Shown piece by piece: positions 18,220 through 26,472 of a stretch of DNA of 59,567 nt (its first letter is position 1; every line of letters begins with the position of its first letter). The DNA is taken from the IMG/VR virus record IMGVR_UViG_3300042465_004049, positions 1 to 59,567 of that record; one strand, given 5' to 3'. Source of the stretch: a virus. Made by a program: the position numbers and the translations under genes. Below the pieces are notes generated by a model. That model worked only from the letters and a program-made list of their open reading frames with translations. It made no database searches and had not been told where the DNA came from.

Positions 18220-18231
18220 TATTTTATTTTT

Positions 18232-19071
18232 TTAAAATTTGTAAATTCCACCAATATTCCAGAATAGAATAGTTCCTTCGATTTGGTCTATGTTTTCTTC
18301 TAACCACTTCCATTGCTTTACATCCCAAAATTGGTTGCAAGGGAATGGGGTTTCGTAACCATCTAATCTATTCTCAAATAGATACTCTGATTTTCGTATA
18401 TTTAGGGGAATTGGAATCCCACTCTTTTTAAGTGTTTTATTGATTGAACTAACCGATGATACACATGTTGTCCAAATCTTCTTTTTAACTTGTGGAAAAA
18501 ACTCTTTAAGTTCCTCTCTATAATATCCTCTTGCTAATCCTGCAAGAGTTACACCACTACCAGATGATACTACTAAATTATCAAAATGGGCAAGGGGTTG
18601 AATTCTATCTGCAAGATAATCTTTATAGAAATCGTGGTCAAAAGCGTAAGGTAACATTTGCCATCCCCTTTCTCTTGCATCTTTCTTTAACGAATTATAC
18701 ATAATCTGCATCATATTAGGTCTAATTGGATATAGGTTTGTTTTAGGATGCATTTCCTTAATCATTCTCAAATATTCCTGTGATATCTTTTTAGAATCAG
18801 GGTGTGCTGCATAAAATTCAATTCCCAATTCCTCACATATTGCACTCAATGCCCATGCTGTCCAACTACCATCTACGGAAAGGTGAACCAGTGGTTTTGA
18901 TTTATCAATATATTTTTTAACCAATTCAAATAATGCTGCTAATTTACCCCACGGCGGTAATATCATACCATCGCCCATCAAGTCATCCCTCTTTACCCAT
19001 ACTTCTCTACCCTTAATGTGATAAAGTTCTAATGGGGTATCTTCGGTTAATCCTTTTAGTTTTAAATCCAT
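18232..19071 (-). CDS. PLP-dependent enzyme, fold type II (ACC deaminase / D-cysteine desulfhydrase-like)
   Basis: 279 aa, shorter than cellular members (about 330). EVWVKRDDLMGDGMILPPWG KLAAL holds the K43 that should bind PLP, in the place of the usual GGNKxRKLE. LVHLSVDGSWTAWALSAICE corresponds to the substrate-binding loop, and LVVSSGSGVTLAGLARGY (about 166-183) to the PLP-phosphate loop. The family performs elimination or deamination on amino acids; substrate here unknown. The start overlaps the stop of the AsnB-like gene by 10 nt, implying a shared pathway. Confidence 0.75.
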   Translation of the reverse strand: MDLKLKGLTEDTPLELYHIKGREVWVKRDDLMGDGMILPPWGKLAALFELVKKYIDKSKPLVHLSVDGSWTAWALSAICEELGIEFYAAHPDSKKISQEYLRMIKEMHPKTNLYPIRPNMMQIMYNSLKKDARERGWQMLPYAFDHDFYKDYLADRIQPLAHFDNLVVSSGSGVTLAGLARGYYREELKEFFPQVKKKIWTTCVSSVSSINKTLKKSGIPIPLNIRKSEYLFENRLDGYETPFPCNQFWDVKQWKWLEENIDQIEGTILFWNIGGIYKF

Positions 19072-20567
19072 TGATATATTCCTCCTGAGTTTGACGTTAA
19101 TTCTCCTTTCATTTTTCTATGAGAGAACCCGTGTATTTTTTCAAAGTTATCACCAATGACATGAATCATATTTTTTCTTTTCTTAAAATTAATAGATTCA
19201 TCTTTTAAAATGATTTCTTCGATGTATTGTTTAAAATTTGTTCCTTTTTGAAATGCTCTTTTTTCCTGGTCTAAAATCTCATCAGGCAGTTTACCTCTGA
19301 ATGCATTAGCAAGTGGTAATTTCCATTGACCTCCTTTAGATAAGTATTCATCGGTTAAATTAGTAGTATAGTTTAAAAATTCGGTATCAAAGAATGGGCA
19401 TCTTAATTCGATTGTTCCATAATTCATAAAGATAGTATTACCTCTTAATAGGTTACCATAGTATTGTTTTTCAAATAACTTTTTACGAACATCACTCCAA
19501 TCTGGTTTCTTACTGAACATACGGAATGTACCATACGAACCATAGGATTCATCAGAACCCTCACCACTAAATGCTACCTTAATACCATCTCTTGCCATTT
19601 GTTCTGCAATAAAGGATTGTAGGATACCCACTTCCATTTGAACGGTCGATGGATATTCGATTACTCTAATTGAATCTAAAAATCTTTGTTTAATTATTTC
19701 TTCATCTTTAGGAACAAATACTTCAACTAACTCCACTCCTAAATACTCCGCACATACTCTTGCCTTTTGTAAATCCTTTGAGGTTTCATCAAATGCAATT
19801 GTGTATGCTTTTAGGTTTGGTATACGTTGTGATAGTAGGTAGGTAATGATTGCAGAATCAATCCCACCACTTAGTGATGTAGCAATTGGTACATCTGATA
19901 ATAATCTTTTATCTACTGCAGTTTCTAATAACTTAAATGTAGTTTCACCAACTTCTTCATGTGATGCCGGTATAGTAGGTTCGTTTGAGAATTGAAAATA
20001 ATAATCTTTATGAACTACAATCGTATCAGTATTTAAATCAATTTCTACCAATGAATTCTTAGGTACAAACTTAATATCTGAACTCTTTACCTGTGTTGTA
20101 ATGGATTTCAATTCACTAGCGATGATATAGTTGTTTGTATTGTGAATATAAAGGGGCAATTTACCCACCCAGTCCCTCGATAGTATCAACTTATCATTAT
20201 CGTATATAATGAATGAGAACATACCCTCTAATCTCTTTAATTCACCTTCCTTGTAAAGATATAGAATAATTTCTGAATCTGAATTAGATTTAAAGTGATA
20301 CCCCCTTCCTTCGTATTCTTTACGCAATTGAGGATAGTTCCAAATCTCACCATTGACTACCAATTCAACTCCATCCCATTCCATAGGTTGATTACCCAAT
20401 GGTGAAGTATCGTTGATTGATAATCGGTTATGTCCTAAGATAATATGTTTATCGTTATATTGGAATTCTTTAATACCACGATTATCTCTACCACGATGCT
20501 CAATTGCTTCGAGCATTACATTCACATCATCTCTTTTATATCCAATCGTTGCTACAATTCCACACAT
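19062..20567 (-). CDS. asnB: Asparagine synthase (glutamine-hydrolysing)-like amidotransferase
   Basis: 501 aa (E. coli AsnB 554). MCGIVATIGY starts with the catalytic Cys2 of the Ntn glutaminase; GHNRLSIND, VNGEIWNY and SNSDSEIILYLY are the glutamine-binding residues. The synthetase domain has ATSLSGGIDSAIITYLL, a PP-loop (SGGIDS, 233-238), and FSGEGSDESYGSY. The family transfers ammonia to an AMP-activated carboxylate. In cells it makes asparagine; relatives amidate sugars or secondary metabolites. In a phage next to PLP and TS-like enzymes it could serve base modification (inference). Confidence 0.88.
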   Translation of the reverse strand: MCGIVATIGYKRDDVNVMLEAIEHRGRDNRGIKEFQYNDKHIILGHNRLSINDTSPLGNQPMEWDGVELVVNGEIWNYPQLRKEYEGRGYHFKSNSDSEIILYLYKEGELKRLEGMFSFIIYDNDKLILSRDWVGKLPLYIHNTNNYIIASELKSITTQVKSSDIKFVPKNSLVEIDLNTDTIVVHKDYYFQFSNEPTIPASHEEVGETTFKLLETAVDKRLLSDVPIATSLSGGIDSAIITYLLSQRIPNLKAYTIAFDETSKDLQKARVCAEYLGVELVEVFVPKDEEIIKQRFLDSIRVIEYPSTVQMEVGILQSFIAEQMARDGIKVAFSGEGSDESYGSYGTFRMFSKKPDWSDVRKKLFEKQYYGNLLRGNTIFMNYGTIELRCPFFDTEFLNYTTNLTDEYLSKGGQWKLPLANAFRGKLPDEILDQEKRAFQKGTNFKQYIEEIILKDESINFKKRKNMIHVIGDNFEKIHGFSHRKMKGELTSNSGGIYQWI

Positions 20568-20572
20568 ATTAT

Positions 20573-20995
20573 TTATTTTATATCAGCTTCTACGTCTTTT
20601 AAATTCATTTCTATCATTTTCAACTCATCATTTAACCAATCATATTTTCCAAATGCTATATCCTTTATCTTTGCATTGATTTCCCAACGTTGAATAATAT
20701 CTCCTACTACATTTAATTCTAATAATTGAAACGAAATTGTATTAGTTTGTTTAGATTTATTTTCTGCTAATCCCTTGCAAATAATTGAAGCAATTGGAAT
20801 TTCTGAAGTTTCATACATCTCAATTGTTAAATCACCCCAATTTACCCACCCATCATCATAAACACAAACTACTTTTAATTCACTCATTTTATGGACCGCA
20901 TATGTTGGGATAACAAATGGGGAATTAAATTCAATTAAAAATCTATTTACTTTTTGTGGTTCAAATGCTACGAACTCTTGTTGTTCTTTTTTCAT
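20573..20995 (-). CDS. Tail-tube-like small protein (gp19-related), 140 aa
   Basis: Weak but ordered similarity to the tail-tube protein at 56733: VNRFLIEFNSPFVIPTYAV against NRFIMEIAGIPSYLIKAG, then WGDLTIEMYE against WQDLEITLYD, and WEINAKIKDIAFGKYDWLND against WKLKGAFILNAQFGELDWTS. This pattern (NRF, W-x-L-x-I-x-x-Y, FG-x-x-D-W) is the gp19/tube fold. It is encoded between the TS-like and AsnB-like genes, far from the tail block. It may be a minor tube or baseplate protein, or a protein that lost its virion role. Starts in TAAATAATATG without SD. Confidence 0.55.
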   Translation of the reverse strand: MKKEQQEFVAFEPQKVNRFLIEFNSPFVIPTYAVHKMSELKVVCVYDDGWVNWGDLTIEMYETSEIPIASIICKGLAENKSKQTNTISFQLLELNVVGDIIQRWEINAKIKDIAFGKYDWLNDELKMIEMNLKDVEADIK

Positions 20996-20996
20996 A

Positions 20997-21695
20997 TTAT
21001 TTATTTAATACTTCTAATAACTTATGAGTCTTTTTCGTTTCATCATTCATTTTACCGATATGACAAGAACAAGCTAAAACTGAAACTTTCCCTAACTCCA
21101 TACCACTTTCTCTCGCTAAGAACTTACCCATCTCAACCAATGCAGTGTAATCTGCGTAACCTGATTTGGATACTCTATTTGAACGAATGATTGATGTTAG
21201 GTAGATTTTACCACCACGAGGTTTAATATCAATCCCTAACATACAAGGTTGTGAGTATGGATTCCTAGCATCTCTGCTCGGGTCAAAGATAATCAATTCA
21301 CATCTCTTAACTGCTTTACCAGTTTTAAGGATTTTAATTACATTTTCTACTTGATTAAATGTTCCTTGCCATGCAATCATTCTACCCCAATATGAATCAT
21401 GCCAGTGGTCTTTAATGAATTTGTATTCCAATCCCTCTTCGGCTACAAAGAATGGGTTATCCGATACCTTTGGTTGTGGTTCTAAGAAGGTTACGGTCTT
21501 TGCGTAATCAATTCTATCATCTCCCATAATTTCTCTAAAATGTGGGTCGAACCATTCATCAGATTTAAATTCGGTGATTTCTGTCATTACGTTTAACTCT
21601 TCGGTTAAATCGCCTACCTTTACGCCATTGGCAATAAGGTGTTTAGATACCTTTACCCATGCATCTCCCGGAGATGTTGCTTCTATAACTGTCAT
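20997..21695 (-). CDS. Thymidylate synthase-fold enzyme (pyrimidine methylase/hydroxymethylase-like)
   Basis: 232 aa. Aligned by eye to thymidylate synthase: DSYWGRMIAWQGTFNQVENV (cf. YGxxWR...DQ), KRCELIIFDPSRDARNPYSQ PCMLGIDIKP with C151 in the place of the catalytic Cys, LTSIIRSNRVSKSGYADYTAL (cf. RSxDxxxGxPFNxxxY) and GKVSVLACSCHI (cf. HxY). The Asn that reads the pyrimidine 4-position in TS lacks a clear equivalent: the site has Gly/Tyr. A dNMP hydroxymethylase or other divergent activity is therefore plausible. Neighbours are the AsnB-like gene and two methyltransferases. Confidence 0.72.
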   Translation of the reverse strand: MTVIEATSPGDAWVKVSKHLIANGVKVGDLTEELNVMTEITEFKSDEWFDPHFREIMGDDRIDYAKTVTFLEPQPKVSDNPFFVAEEGLEYKFIKDHWHDSYWGRMIAWQGTFNQVENVIKILKTGKAVKRCELIIFDPSRDARNPYSQPCMLGIDIKPRGGKIYLTSIIRSNRVSKSGYADYTALVEMGKFLARESGMELGKVSVLACSCHIGKMNDETKKTHKLLEVLNK

Positions 21696-21701
21696 ATTAT
21701 T

Positions 21702-22922
21702 TTATTTTATTTTTTTCCAAATCCAAATGGGTTCACCAAATGCATTATTTTTATTGAGTTCTGTTTTTTCTTTGAGTTCTTCTGCAAAATATTCAGATTT
21801 AGCATTTCCTGCACCGCCGGAATTAAACCTTTTTGTCATTTCCATTCCAATACAACCCATATATTCTAATCCCTCTGATTTAATAAAGTCATTCATAGCA
21901 TTTACAATATCAACATACCCCTTATCTGGTGCTGAAAATACATCTGCAATATTAACTGCTAATAACCCACCCTTCTTTAAGGTAGGGATTATTTTTTTAA
22001 TTGTTTTATGTAGGAAATTGGTATTCCAATCATCTATCTTTTTATAGCGTAAATAACTTTGAGTATCATGTGTGGAATACTTTTCAGTATTGAAGTATGG
22101 AGGTGAAGTGAAGATTGTATCAAAAAAGTTTTCATATTTGGAATAATCCACATCTTCTGCCGGTAACTTTATCAGTTCCACAGTTTTAGGATTCTCAAAA
22201 AACGTTTTGTGTTTCTGATAAAATTCTATTTGGTTTTCATAATTTGGGTGATTATCTAAATTAGGGTCTATACCAACATAATGTTTACCCGTTTCACTTG
22301 CAAAGAATCCACATAATCTATCTCCCCAACCTGCTGAAAAATCTAATATATTCTCACTTTGGAATCTATCATAAAATGCTTTAGCAATTACAGGTTTGAA
22401 TTGTGATGCCACATACTTTCGTAATGTAGTTGCCATCTTTAGTGTTTCCTTATTTACATCAGTTAGGACTTGTTCTAATGTGAAGAATGCCCGAACTATG
22501 GTTTTTATACCATTAACTGTCTGCCATGTCTTCCAACCTGATGGTGTTCTTGACCAATCTACCTTCCATCGATTTTCTATATGGAATGGGTTGGATGCGT
22601 TATTACCAACATTCGTTCTTTTAAAGTAATAATTACTACTATCAAATGTAAGTGGATATGCAGATTCCCTTTCATTACGCGGAAACCATTCTCCCTCCAC
22701 TAAAATATCCGGCCACCAAGTACCCTTTAACTTTTTATATGCATCAATCGTTTCTTGTTCTGTAATAATAGGAATAGGTGGTGGATAAGTATGTAATACT
22801 TCTGATAATGTTTCTACTATCTCTTCCTTTTCAAATGTATTTAGTATATGTTTCCACTCCTCCTTATCAATATTGATATAGGGGGTCATTCCATAAAACT
22901 TTTTGAAATATTCTTTTATCAT
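21702..22922 (-). CDS. DNA methyltransferase with SPPYFN motif (paralogue 2)
   Basis: 406 aa from the ATG at 22922, chosen because MIKEYFKKFYGMTPYI aligns with the start of the neighbour (MYIEYFDKFYGMTPYL); a longer reading to 23030 would overlap that gene by 104 nt. LDFSAGWGDRLCGFFASETG followed by HYVGIDPNLDN is the SAM motif; TIFTSPPYFNTEKYS is motif IV; LLAVNIADVF follows. It is a tandem duplicate of the 22927-24159 gene (N-terminus, motifs and C-terminus align throughout). Both would modify phage DNA, possibly with different target sites. Confidence 0.82.
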   Translation of the reverse strand: MIKEYFKKFYGMTPYINIDKEEWKHILNTFEKEEIVETLSEVLHTYPPPIPIITEQETIDAYKKLKGTWWPDILVEGEWFPRNERESAYPLTFDSSNYYFKRTNVGNNASNPFHIENRWKVDWSRTPSGWKTWQTVNGIKTIVRAFFTLEQVLTDVNKETLKMATTLRKYVASQFKPVIAKAFYDRFQSENILDFSAGWGDRLCGFFASETGKHYVGIDPNLDNHPNYENQIEFYQKHKTFFENPKTVELIKLPAEDVDYSKYENFFDTIFTSPPYFNTEKYSTHDTQSYLRYKKIDDWNTNFLHKTIKKIIPTLKKGGLLAVNIADVFSAPDKGYVDIVNAMNDFIKSEGLEYMGCIGMEMTKRFNSGGAGNAKSEYFAEELKEKTELNKNNAFGEPIWIWKKIK

Positions 22923-22926
22923 TAAA

Positions 22927-24159
22927 TTACATTTTCCTAAATACCCATACCGGTTCGCAGAAAGTTTTACCGGCATTTTCAATTGCCTTTTGCTTTTCTT
23001 CTTCGGAATATCGGTCTTCATCTCCCTCAATCATTGCACCTGCTCCAATTGAACCTGGCCTCTTAGCCATTTCCATACCTAAACATCCTTGATACTCTGC
23101 ACCTTCTAATGTGGAAATAAAATCGTTCATTGGGTTAGTGATTTCCTGTTGACCTTTGCCATCACCCTTTGAGGATGCATATACATCTGCGATATTAACT
23201 GCTAGATACCCACCCTTACGGATAGTAGGCCATACTTTTTCAATCGTTGCATGTAAGAATAATTTATTCCATGCATCAATATTTTTATATCGAATCCAAC
23301 TTTGAGTATCATCATATGAATATCTCTCTACGTTGAAATATGGTGGCGAACTGAATACAATATCAAAGTAATCGGTATACTCACTATAATCCATATCCTC
23401 TGCGGGAGAACAATGAAAGGTTGCCCTCTTATCAGTTTCAAAAAAACCATTATTCTTTTTATAGAATTCGGCTTGTTTTTCGTATATTGGATGATTTTCT
23501 TTACGCGGGTCAATACCTACATAATGCTCACCATATTCTGATGCGAAAAATCCACATAATCTATCACCCCATCCAGCAGAAATATCTAATACATTCTTTG
23601 CTTGAACGAAATCATAAAGTGCCTTTGCTACGTTTGGTTTGAACTGAGAACAAATATACTTTCTTAAAGATAGACAAGTTCTTAGGGTATTTTTACTAAC
23701 CTCATCAAATTTTAGGGTATACATTCCACCGATTAGTGAAAACATAAAATCAGGGTTATTCCAAGTACGGAATGGGCCAGGCGATACTGTCCCATCTACG
23801 CTCCATCTATTTGCTTGTTGAAAATGATTCGATGCCCCATTACCAGTATTCAGCCTTCTTACATATTGTTGTTTACCTTGAAATCCTAATGGATAACGGG
23901 TTTCAGATGCCTTACGAGGAAACCACTCACCTTCGGTTAGAAGTTCGTGATAACGAGTTCCTTTTAATTTAAGATACTCTTTTCTTGCATCCTCTTCAGA
24001 AATATCTGCATATGGTAATTCATATGTCATACATACTTTGGCAAGAGATTCCTTAACGTCTTCTCTTTGGTATGTTTTTTTAATGTGAGACCACTCTTCC
24101 TTACCGATATAAAGATATGGTGTCATACCATAAAATTTATCAAAATACTCTATATACAT
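22927..24159 (-). CDS. DNA methyltransferase with SPPYFN motif (paralogue 3)
   Basis: 410 aa. LDISAGWGDRLCGFFASEYG then HYVGIDPRKEN is motif I; IVFSSPPYFNVERYSYDDTQ is motif IV; YLAVNIADVY follows. The stop is 5 nt before the paralogue at 21702-22922. A promoter (24194-24225) lies 35 nt upstream and probably drives both methyltransferases, the TS-like, tube-like, AsnB-like and PLP genes, since no terminator is seen between them. Confidence 0.85.
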   Translation of the reverse strand: MYIEYFDKFYGMTPYLYIGKEEWSHIKKTYQREDVKESLAKVCMTYELPYADISEEDARKEYLKLKGTRYHELLTEGEWFPRKASETRYPLGFQGKQQYVRRLNTGNGASNHFQQANRWSVDGTVSPGPFRTWNNPDFMFSLIGGMYTLKFDEVSKNTLRTCLSLRKYICSQFKPNVAKALYDFVQAKNVLDISAGWGDRLCGFFASEYGEHYVGIDPRKENHPIYEKQAEFYKKNNGFFETDKRATFHCSPAEDMDYSEYTDYFDIVFSSPPYFNVERYSYDDTQSWIRYKNIDAWNKLFLHATIEKVWPTIRKGGYLAVNIADVYASSKGDGKGQQEITNPMNDFISTLEGAEYQGCLGMEMAKRPGSIGAGAMIEGDEDRYSEEEKQKAIENAGKTFCEPVWVFRKM

Positions 24160-24193
24160 AACCTTTTATTATTTTATTCAGTTTATATTTTAT

Positions 24194-24225
24194 CAAAGAT
24201 ACGAAAAATATTCCGTATTTCCAAA
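24194..24225 (-). promoter_or_regulatory. Promoter, TTTGG-N19-TATCTTTG
   Basis: Coding-strand TTTGG (24225-24221), 19-nt spacer AAATACGGAATATTTTTCG, then TATCTTTG (24201-24194), a perfect TAnnTTTG. The spacer and -7 box contain ATACG ... CGTAT inverted arms. It stands before the tandem methyltransferase genes. Confidence 0.8.
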
Positions 24226-24411
24226 TCAAATGTGTGTCCACGTTTGACGTTTTACAATTTCTGAAATATTCCACTTACTAACTTTAAAGTTTCTTGCTAT
24301 AACATTAACTGAAAACCCTTTCTTAAAAAGGTCTCTTATTGATATAACTTGCTCGTTTGTTAGTTTAGCCTTAGGATGATTTTCCCCTCGTCTATTATTG
24401 GATACATTCAT
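24226..24411 (-). CDS. Small helix-turn-helix protein, HNH-endonuclease C-terminal-like
   Basis: 61 aa: NHPKAKLTNEQVISIRDLF continuing KKGFSVNVIARNFKVSKWN then ISEIVKRQTWTHI. This is the short HTH seen at the C-terminus of phage HNH homing endonucleases (KLTeeqV..Ir.l...G.s...iA..f.Vs...I..I..g..W.hV). No HNH part is present. It overlaps the thioredoxin gene by 17 nt. It may be a remnant of a homing endonuclease or an independent small DNA-binding protein. Confidence 0.6.
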   Translation of the reverse strand: MNVSNNRRGENHPKAKLTNEQVISIRDLFKKGFSVNVIARNFKVSKWNISEIVKRQTWTHI

Positions 24412-24658
24412 TTATTGCGTTTATATATGCCATCTTCGAAGACATTCCAGTAAAGCGATTTATTTCTTTACCATCTTTTTCAATGATTACGGTCGGTACT
24501 GAACGAATTCCGTACTTTGTTGCCTCATCATATGCGATATCTACATCGTAATCTTCAAATTTAACATTTGAAAATTGATTTTTTATTTCATTAATAACCG
24601 GAGCTAATGCTCTACAAGGGCCACACCACACTGCTGAAAATTTCTTAACTGTTACCAT
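24395..24658 (-). CDS. Thioredoxin (WCGPC active site)
   Basis: 87 aa from the ATG at 24658, preceded by AAAAAGGAAAAAAC as an SD; an upstream in-frame ATG at 24688 overlaps nrdA. MVTVKKFSAVWCGPCRAL contains WCGPC at residues 11-15, and IRSVPTVIIEKDG the cis-proline. Shorter than cellular thioredoxin (about 105). Directly downstream of nrdA, so it is the natural electron donor for the ribonucleotide reductase. Confidence 0.9.
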   Translation of the reverse strand: MVTVKKFSAVWCGPCRALAPVINEIKNQFSNVKFEDYDVDIAYDEATKYGIRSVPTVIIEKDGKEINRFTGMSSKMAYINAINECIQ

Positions 24659-24677
24659 TTTGTTTTTTCCTTTTTGT

Positions 24678-26459
24678 TTATCCTTCACAACTTACACATT
24701 CAGGGTCCATTGCCTTTGTAGCAATATCGCCTCTTAATACGGATTCCGTTCTCATGTAGTACAATGTCTTAACTCCTTGTTTCCAAGCCTCCATTGTTAC
24801 CTGATTAATCCATTTAGGTTCTGCAATTGCAGGGAATGCTAAGTTTAGTGAAACTGATTGGTCTATATATTGTTGTCTAATACCCGCCTGTCTTACTAAA
24901 TCTAATTGGTTAATTTCTTTGAATGTTTTAAATACATCCTTAACATTAAATGTTTTATGTTTGTCTTCAGGTAATACCTCTTCACAAAGAATTGCTTTAC
25001 CATTTACAAAACACCAATTATCTAATTCTGCTATATCTTGAATAGAACCACCATCTTCTAAAATCTTATCCCAAATTTCTTTGGTATTGATTCCCACTTT
25101 TTTAAGTAGTTTTTCTAATTCAGAATTTCTACGAATGAATGTTCCTTTTGAAGTTTGTTCCGTAAATACATTTGCTGCCCACGGCTCAATACCAGAACTT
25201 ACATCTCCACTCAATTTAGAGTTAGAAACTGTTGGTGCGATTGCACGTAAGTGAGTATTACGGAAACCACTATCTCTACACCAAAGTGGTTCACCATATT
25301 CAGATGCCATATCTCTACTTGCTCTTTCAGATTCAATTTTCATTTGAGAAAATATCTTACGAGTTTCAAATTGAGCAGGCATTCCTTCAAATGGAATTCC
25401 TCTTTGTTGTAGGTAAGTATGCCATCCTAATACACCTAACCCCAATGCTCTACCTTTTTCTGCTGAACGAACTGCATTTTCAAATCCTTTCATATTCTTA
25501 GCCTTTTGTATGAATTCTGAAAGAACTCCATCTAAGAAATAAGTTGATGTGTAAATCAAATCCGTATCCTTCCACTCATCATATTTTGCTAAGTTTAAAG
25601 AACTTAGGCAACAAACGAATGAATGTGATTCATCGGTATGTAATACAATTTCAGAACAGATATTAGTCATAAAAACTTTCAATCCATTTTGTTTGTACAT
25701 AGATGGGTTTTGCTTATTAACATTACCCTTAAATAAGATATAAGGTTCACCTGTTGCTTTTCTTTTCTGAAGTAGTTTACTCCATTTTCTTCTAGCCTCA
25801 GATTCTCCATCTTGTAGTTTTCTCATAAACTTATCACCCACAACTGCACATTGATGAAGATTTAAACATTGACGATTAACATCACCCTTCGGTTCTCTAA
25901 TCTCCAACCAATCTTCAAAATCTTTATGTTCGATGTTTAAGTTTACTGATGCTGCACCTCTTCTTACCGAACCTTGATTCGTTGCAAGAATAGTTGAGTC
26001 ATATATTTTAGCAAATGGAACTACTCCATCAGATGTACCATTACCGGTAATCTTTGCACCTGCTGGTCTGATTTGGTTTATACCAATACCAACTCCACCA
26101 CCATGCTTTGCTAATAGCATTAATTCTAAATTCTTTGAACCTATATCAAAAATGGAATCTGCTACATCTATACCAAAACAACTAATAGGTAATCCCCTAT
26201 CAGTACCTGTGTTTGATAATACCGGTGTAGCTAAACATAACCATCCTCTCCATATATAATCGAAAAATTTAGATGCTAGTTGCGGTTGGCCTAATCTCTG
26301 TGCTACTTTTGTAGACACTCTCCAATACGCATCTTTCGGTGTTTCTCCCTCAATCAAGTAACCCTTTGATATGGTTTTAACATATACTTCGGTATTACCC
26401 CACTCCGGAAAATCGACACCAAGTTCCCATCCAAATTCTTCACCTTGATTTTTTGCCAT
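24678..26459 (-). CDS. nrdA: Ribonucleotide reductase large subunit, class I
   Basis: 593 aa, shorter than E. coli NrdA (761): it starts near the core and lacks an N-terminal ATP-cone. Active-site elements seen: GLPISCFGID and FVCCLSSLNLAKYDEW for the redox cysteine pair, MTNICSEIVL for the catalytic Asn-Cys-Glu, YYMRTES for the radical-transfer tyrosines, and the C-terminal CVSCEG cysteine pair reduced by thioredoxin. Forms dNDPs from NDPs with NrdB (encoded immediately upstream, 13-nt gap). Confidence 0.95.
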   Translation of the reverse strand: MAKNQGEEFGWELGVDFPEWGNTEVYVKTISKGYLIEGETPKDAYWRVSTKVAQRLGQPQLASKFFDYIWRGWLCLATPVLSNTGTDRGLPISCFGIDVADSIFDIGSKNLELMLLAKHGGGVGIGINQIRPAGAKITGNGTSDGVVPFAKIYDSTILATNQGSVRRGAASVNLNIEHKDFEDWLEIREPKGDVNRQCLNLHQCAVVGDKFMRKLQDGESEARRKWSKLLQKRKATGEPYILFKGNVNKQNPSMYKQNGLKVFMTNICSEIVLHTDESHSFVCCLSSLNLAKYDEWKDTDLIYTSTYFLDGVLSEFIQKAKNMKGFENAVRSAEKGRALGLGVLGWHTYLQQRGIPFEGMPAQFETRKIFSQMKIESERASRDMASEYGEPLWCRDSGFRNTHLRAIAPTVSNSKLSGDVSSGIEPWAANVFTEQTSKGTFIRRNSELEKLLKKVGINTKEIWDKILEDGGSIQDIAELDNWCFVNGKAILCEEVLPEDKHKTFNVKDVFKTFKEINQLDLVRQAGIRQQYIDQSVSLNLAFPAIAEPKWINQVTMEAWKQGVKTLYYMRTESVLRGDIATKAMDPECVSCEG

Positions 26460-26472
26460 AATATTGTTTTAT

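Noticed and set aside
21574-22047. 157-codon open frame on the plus strand
   Set aside because: Antisense to the TS-like and methyltransferase genes; translation is Phe/Ser/Leu-rich, as expected for the mirror of AT-rich genes.
22923-23030. N-terminal extension of methyltransferase paralogue 2
   Set aside because: It would overlap the upstream paralogue's C-terminus by 104 nt; the ATG at 22922 aligns with the paralogue's start.
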